A model generated the notes under the pieces. It had not been told where the DNA came from. It made no database searches and was given only the letters and a program-made list of their open reading frames with translations. From Synergistaceae bacterium UBA4088 (GTDB taxonomy: Bacteria > Synergistota > Synergistia > Synergistales > Thermovirgaceae): DNA of 5,805 nt. The stretch covers positions 22,233-28,037 of the forward strand of contig DFYG01000102.1 of assembly GCA_002382605.1 (NCBI GenBank), read 5' to 3'. Shown in pieces: positions 5,275 to 5,805 of this stretch. The translations under genes and the position numbers were made by a program. The stretch's first letter is position 1. Every line of letters starts with the position of its first letter.

Positions 5275-5805
5275 TCATGCCTCTCTCCCGGGGTTGTCGA
5301 CATGGCACCCTCCCAACTGAAAGTAGGGGCACCTCTTTCCTGGACATGGAATGCAGGGAGAGTTCGCAAGGATCACGGCATTCTTCTCTTCCCCCAGAAG
5401 AACAGCAGAACACTGCGATTTCTCAGGATGGATCATCTTCTGATTGTCAACTTCGATGCCGGAACGACAGGCTGACCGCGATATCTCCAGGACATGTCCG
5501 ATCAGGCTCGACCCCGATCTGCCGACTCCCGGGTAGTGTTCAGCCATGGGTGAAAGAGAAAAACGGGACCAGGCTTCTTCCCTGACAAGAACCCTCATGA
5601 TCTTGTGCATCTCGTTCAGCAAAAGGGATGCGGCTGCGTCCAGAAGAAAGCCGACGACCCTTTCCTTCCCTGCGCAATATCGGGAGATCTTTTCCTCGAT
5701 GCCGCTGCCGATCGTCCAGGCCATAAGAGCGATCCTCGTCGAGGTCTCGAGTGACTCCCTGAACGCTTTTCCTGCTGCGGTCGTCTCGCTGCCCTGCAGT
5801 TTCCC
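5275..5805 (-). CDS. MetH activation-domain-like protein (cobalamin-dependent methionine synthase reactivation), C-terminal part
   Basis: An open minus-strand frame enters from the right edge and ends at TGA 5275, giving 176 visible residues. The first Met (5724) is internal, since the frame stays open to the edge. The pattern resembles the vitamin-B12-dependent methionine synthase activation domain: an early IALMAWTIGSGIEEKI helix region, then LLDAAASLLLNEM, then RFSLSP...HYPGVG, and IEVDNQKMIHPEKSQCSAVLLG, which corresponds to the family's Met-Ile-x-Pro-x-Lys-Ser stretch that positions S-adenosylmethionine. The end carries a cysteine cluster, C-x2-C-x4-C-x7-C (PCIPCPGKRCPYFQLGGC), possibly binding a metal or Fe-S cluster. 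In MetH this domain remethylates inactive cob(II)alamin using SAM and an electron donor; separate stand-alone versions are known, such as Thermotoga TM0269. No MetH is visible here. Assignment is from motif resemblance. Confidence 0.68.
   Translation of the reverse strand, partial: GKLQGSETTAAGKAFRESLETSTRIALMAWTIGSGIEEKISRYCAGKERVVGFLLDAAASLLLNEMHKIMRVLVREEAWSRFSLSPMAEHYPGVGRSGSSLIGHVLEISRSACRSGIEVDNQKMIHPEKSQCSAVLLGEEKNAVILANSPCIPCPGKRCPYFQLGGCHVDNPGREA

Noticed and set aside
5277..5585. A plus-strand frame opposite the MetH-activation-like gene
   Set aside because: The translation is Ser/Arg-rich without motifs, while the minus-strand frame carries the activation-domain pattern and the cysteine cluster.

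Overview
This 5.8 kb window is gene-dense bacterial chromosome. Base composition looks moderately GC-rich (not computed) and coding gaps are short. Six protein genes are supported, two of them cut by the window edges. There is no sign of a mobile element, CRISPR array, tRNA or rRNA. An OPT-family transporter and a probable cobalamin-dependent methionine synthase reactivation protein fit an anaerobic, peptide- or amino-acid-using bacterium. Synergistota, Firmicutes or a deltaproteobacterial lineage are possible, but this is a guess from gene content and no taxonomic marker is present.

Layout, left to right. (1) The start of an OPT-type transporter gene on the minus strand (1-786, continuing off the left edge). 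(2) A 104-bp divergent intergenic region with an operator-like palindrome. (3) A small single-span membrane protein on the plus strand (891-1361), not recognised. It meets the next gene tail to tail, and both stop codons lie inside one CTAG. (4) A minus-strand cluster read right to left: dCMP deaminase (5098-4619), a large AAA+/TPR protein (4612-1982) and an HD-domain hydrolase of the COG2316 type (1936-1358). (5) A 176-bp intergenic region with a promoter-like -10 box and a stem-loop. (6) The C-terminal part of a MetH-activation-domain-like protein on the minus strand (5805-5275, continuing off the right edge).

The three-gene cluster is the core of the window. The dCMP deaminase stop codon lies inside the Shine-Dalgarno sequence of the AAA+/TPR gene, so those two are probably translationally coupled. 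The HD gene follows after 45 bp with its own good ribosome-binding site. The central protein has a CbxX/CbbX-type AAA+ module at its N terminus and about 590 residues of TPR-like helical repeats behind it. This is the reverse of the TPR-then-AAA order known from EccA. The Tyr usual in the CbbX-type pore loop is replaced by Thr. Its client is unknown. Flanking nucleotide-metabolism and HD phosphohydrolase genes suggest, but do not prove, a link to nucleotide pools. The dCMP deaminase itself looks like an ordinary housekeeping enzyme.
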